From Taiwanofungus camphoratus (Eukaryota; Basidiomycota; Agaricomycetes; Polyporales; Taiwanofungaceae), in assembly GCA_003999685.1 (NCBI GenBank), contig CP021223.1, forward strand, positions 2,232,001 to 2,296,000: 64,000 bases of DNA, written 5' to 3'. Numbering within the stretch: the first letter of the stretch is position 1; every line of letters begins with the position of its first letter. The notes beneath the pieces were generated by a model. That model saw only the letters and a list, made by a program, of their open reading frames with translations, did no database searches and was not told where the DNA came from. Shown piece by piece: positions 62,907-64,000 of this stretch. Position numbers and translations under genes: made by a program.

Positions 62907-63293
62907 ACGCTAAGTTGCCCCTAGTCTTATCTAGTAGGGCTAACCGTTAGACATCACATCTACCATCGAGACAGTTGACCCCACTGTTTGGGGCTTACCG
63001 ACACAAATAAATGACATGCCACTTCTGTACAATCATTTTCATTGGACTTTTGTTGATCAGAACCTCAATCTGATCTACCTGAACTTCCCACTCACATGGG
63101 CAGGGACAATTTTGGCTCAACAAGCACAGGAGAAATTAGCCTCCTATTACAGATGAAACCCTCTGCCAGATGGGAGAGACCCAGCTGGTTTCTTTCCTGT
63201 GTTGATACCCTCGACATCGTTGATAGCCACCCCGACTACCTCTACCTTCCCATCACTTCTCTCTACACCCGTAACTCCCACCACTCCCATTAC
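62907..63293 (+). other. Element D leader
   Basis: Noncoding leader between primer site and gag. Its last part resembles the leader of element C (short Ser/Thr/Pro-coding stretch before gag) but contains stops. Confidence 0.5.
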
Positions 63294-64000
63294 AATGGCT
63301 ACTATCACAACAATGACTAGGATGGAGCTTGAGGTGCTCATAGTGCATCTCTCAGTGCAACAGCAACAGAAGAGTCGACCTCTTAGGCTTGACATTCCTG
63401 CACCGGATTCATTCACTGGGCAAGGATAAGATCTGGAGTGTTTCCTCCAGTGGGTGAAGCACTATCTTACTGCTACCAACAATCAAGGGATAAGCAATGA
63501 CGCAAAGATCACTTACACGGTAGCTCTCATGAAAGGAGGGCAGGATGCACGTATCTGGCACAATACATTTTATGAACGGGCCGTGGGAGGGCATGCTCCC
63601 TACGCTAGCTGGAACGTATTCAAGGTGAGTTTGCGACTCACGATCCCTGAGCACGAAGGAGTCCAGAGAGCTCATCAAGTGCTAATGGAGTTGCTGGCCA
63701 AGCAACTAAACAAGAAGACCAAGGTCAGTACAAGGAAATGTACATGGAGAGGTTCTGACTCCTGGCAGAGAAGGCCAAGTTAAAGGATGCCTTCATAGGC
63801 CTCAATGGCCAACGCATCGAGAACAACTACCCCACATTGCGGGCAATCTTCATCAAGGGTCTGGACTGCCAGATCTATACAACACTCGCAGGCCGCACTA
63901 ATATAGAGCGACCCAATTCCATGGAAAAATGGTACACTGATGTCCTTCACCTCGATGCCGTCTATCAAGAGATTGATCAAACCCTCTTCACTACCACTGA
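63294..64000 (+). pseudogene. Element D gag, decayed, runs off the right edge
   Basis: Starts at ATG 63294 (MATITTMTRMELEVLI) and aligns with the Gag of element C: LDIPAPDSFTGQG, ALMKGGQDARIWHNTFYERA, EHEGVQRAHQVLMELLAK. A stop replaces the residue after SFTGQG (63427-63429). A frameshift occurs near 63735, after which the sequence matches Gag in another frame (RAIFIKGLDCQIYTTLAG). The element therefore cannot make Gag. Its pol would lie beyond the window. Confidence 0.85.

Overview
The window looks like a gene-poor, transposon-rich stretch of a basidiomycete (agaricomycete-type) genome. Genes carry 45-80 bp GT-AG introns. A UPF2/NMD2 homologue, an M19 membrane dipeptidase and a C2H2 factor are typical eukaryotic housekeeping or regulatory genes. 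The mobile elements (Ty3 chromoviruses with chromodomain integrases, an RNase H-bearing LINE, a hAT element) are of the kinds found in Agaricomycetes. No rRNA, tRNA, operon or CRISPR was recognised.

Layout. 1-7.5 kb: the 5' part of UPF2 (minus), a coiled-coil/glycine-repeat protein (plus) and a probable amidohydrolase-fold protein (plus). 8.4-25.8 kb: two diverged copies of one large multi-exon gene of unknown function (minus), whose C-terminal part has a PD-(D/E)XK nuclease-like motif. They are separated by a 7.5 kb LINE that itself carries a solo LTR and a 1.6 kb insertion. 25.8-38.7 kb: a truncated LINE copy with a 14 bp target duplication, a decayed hAT element with an 8 bp duplication, an LTR split by a decayed Ty3 element (element B), and a foldback element. 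38.7-47.7 kb: a gene island with the dipeptidase, the C2H2 factor and a probable mitochondrial membrane protein. 47.7-64 kb: a three-level nest. The LTR of a decayed Ty3 element (D) is split by a nearly intact Ty3 element (C, LTRs with two visible differences), which is split in its integrase gene by another Ty3 element (E) whose two 571 bp LTRs look identical.

Target-site duplications fix the order of insertion: D before C before E, and the outer 571 bp-type LTR before element B. Elements C, D and E share a feature I regard as the best mechanistic find. Two nucleotides after the 5' LTR lies an 11 nt primer-binding site complementary to an 11 nt stretch inside the LTR, as expected for Tf1-type self-priming. 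In C and D that stretch lies 34-35 nt after a TATA box, at the likely mRNA start. The Ty3 elements also carry an extra zinc-knuckle ORF downstream of integrase, and in B and C a cluster of small hairpins with compensatory stem changes before the 3' LTR. Gag and pol in B and C appear to be linked by a -1 frameshift. Element E lacks a recognisable capsid region although its pol is intact and its insertion recent.

Limits: splice sites were inferred by eye and by comparing the two copies of the large gene. No database search was possible, so family names rest on motif recognition.
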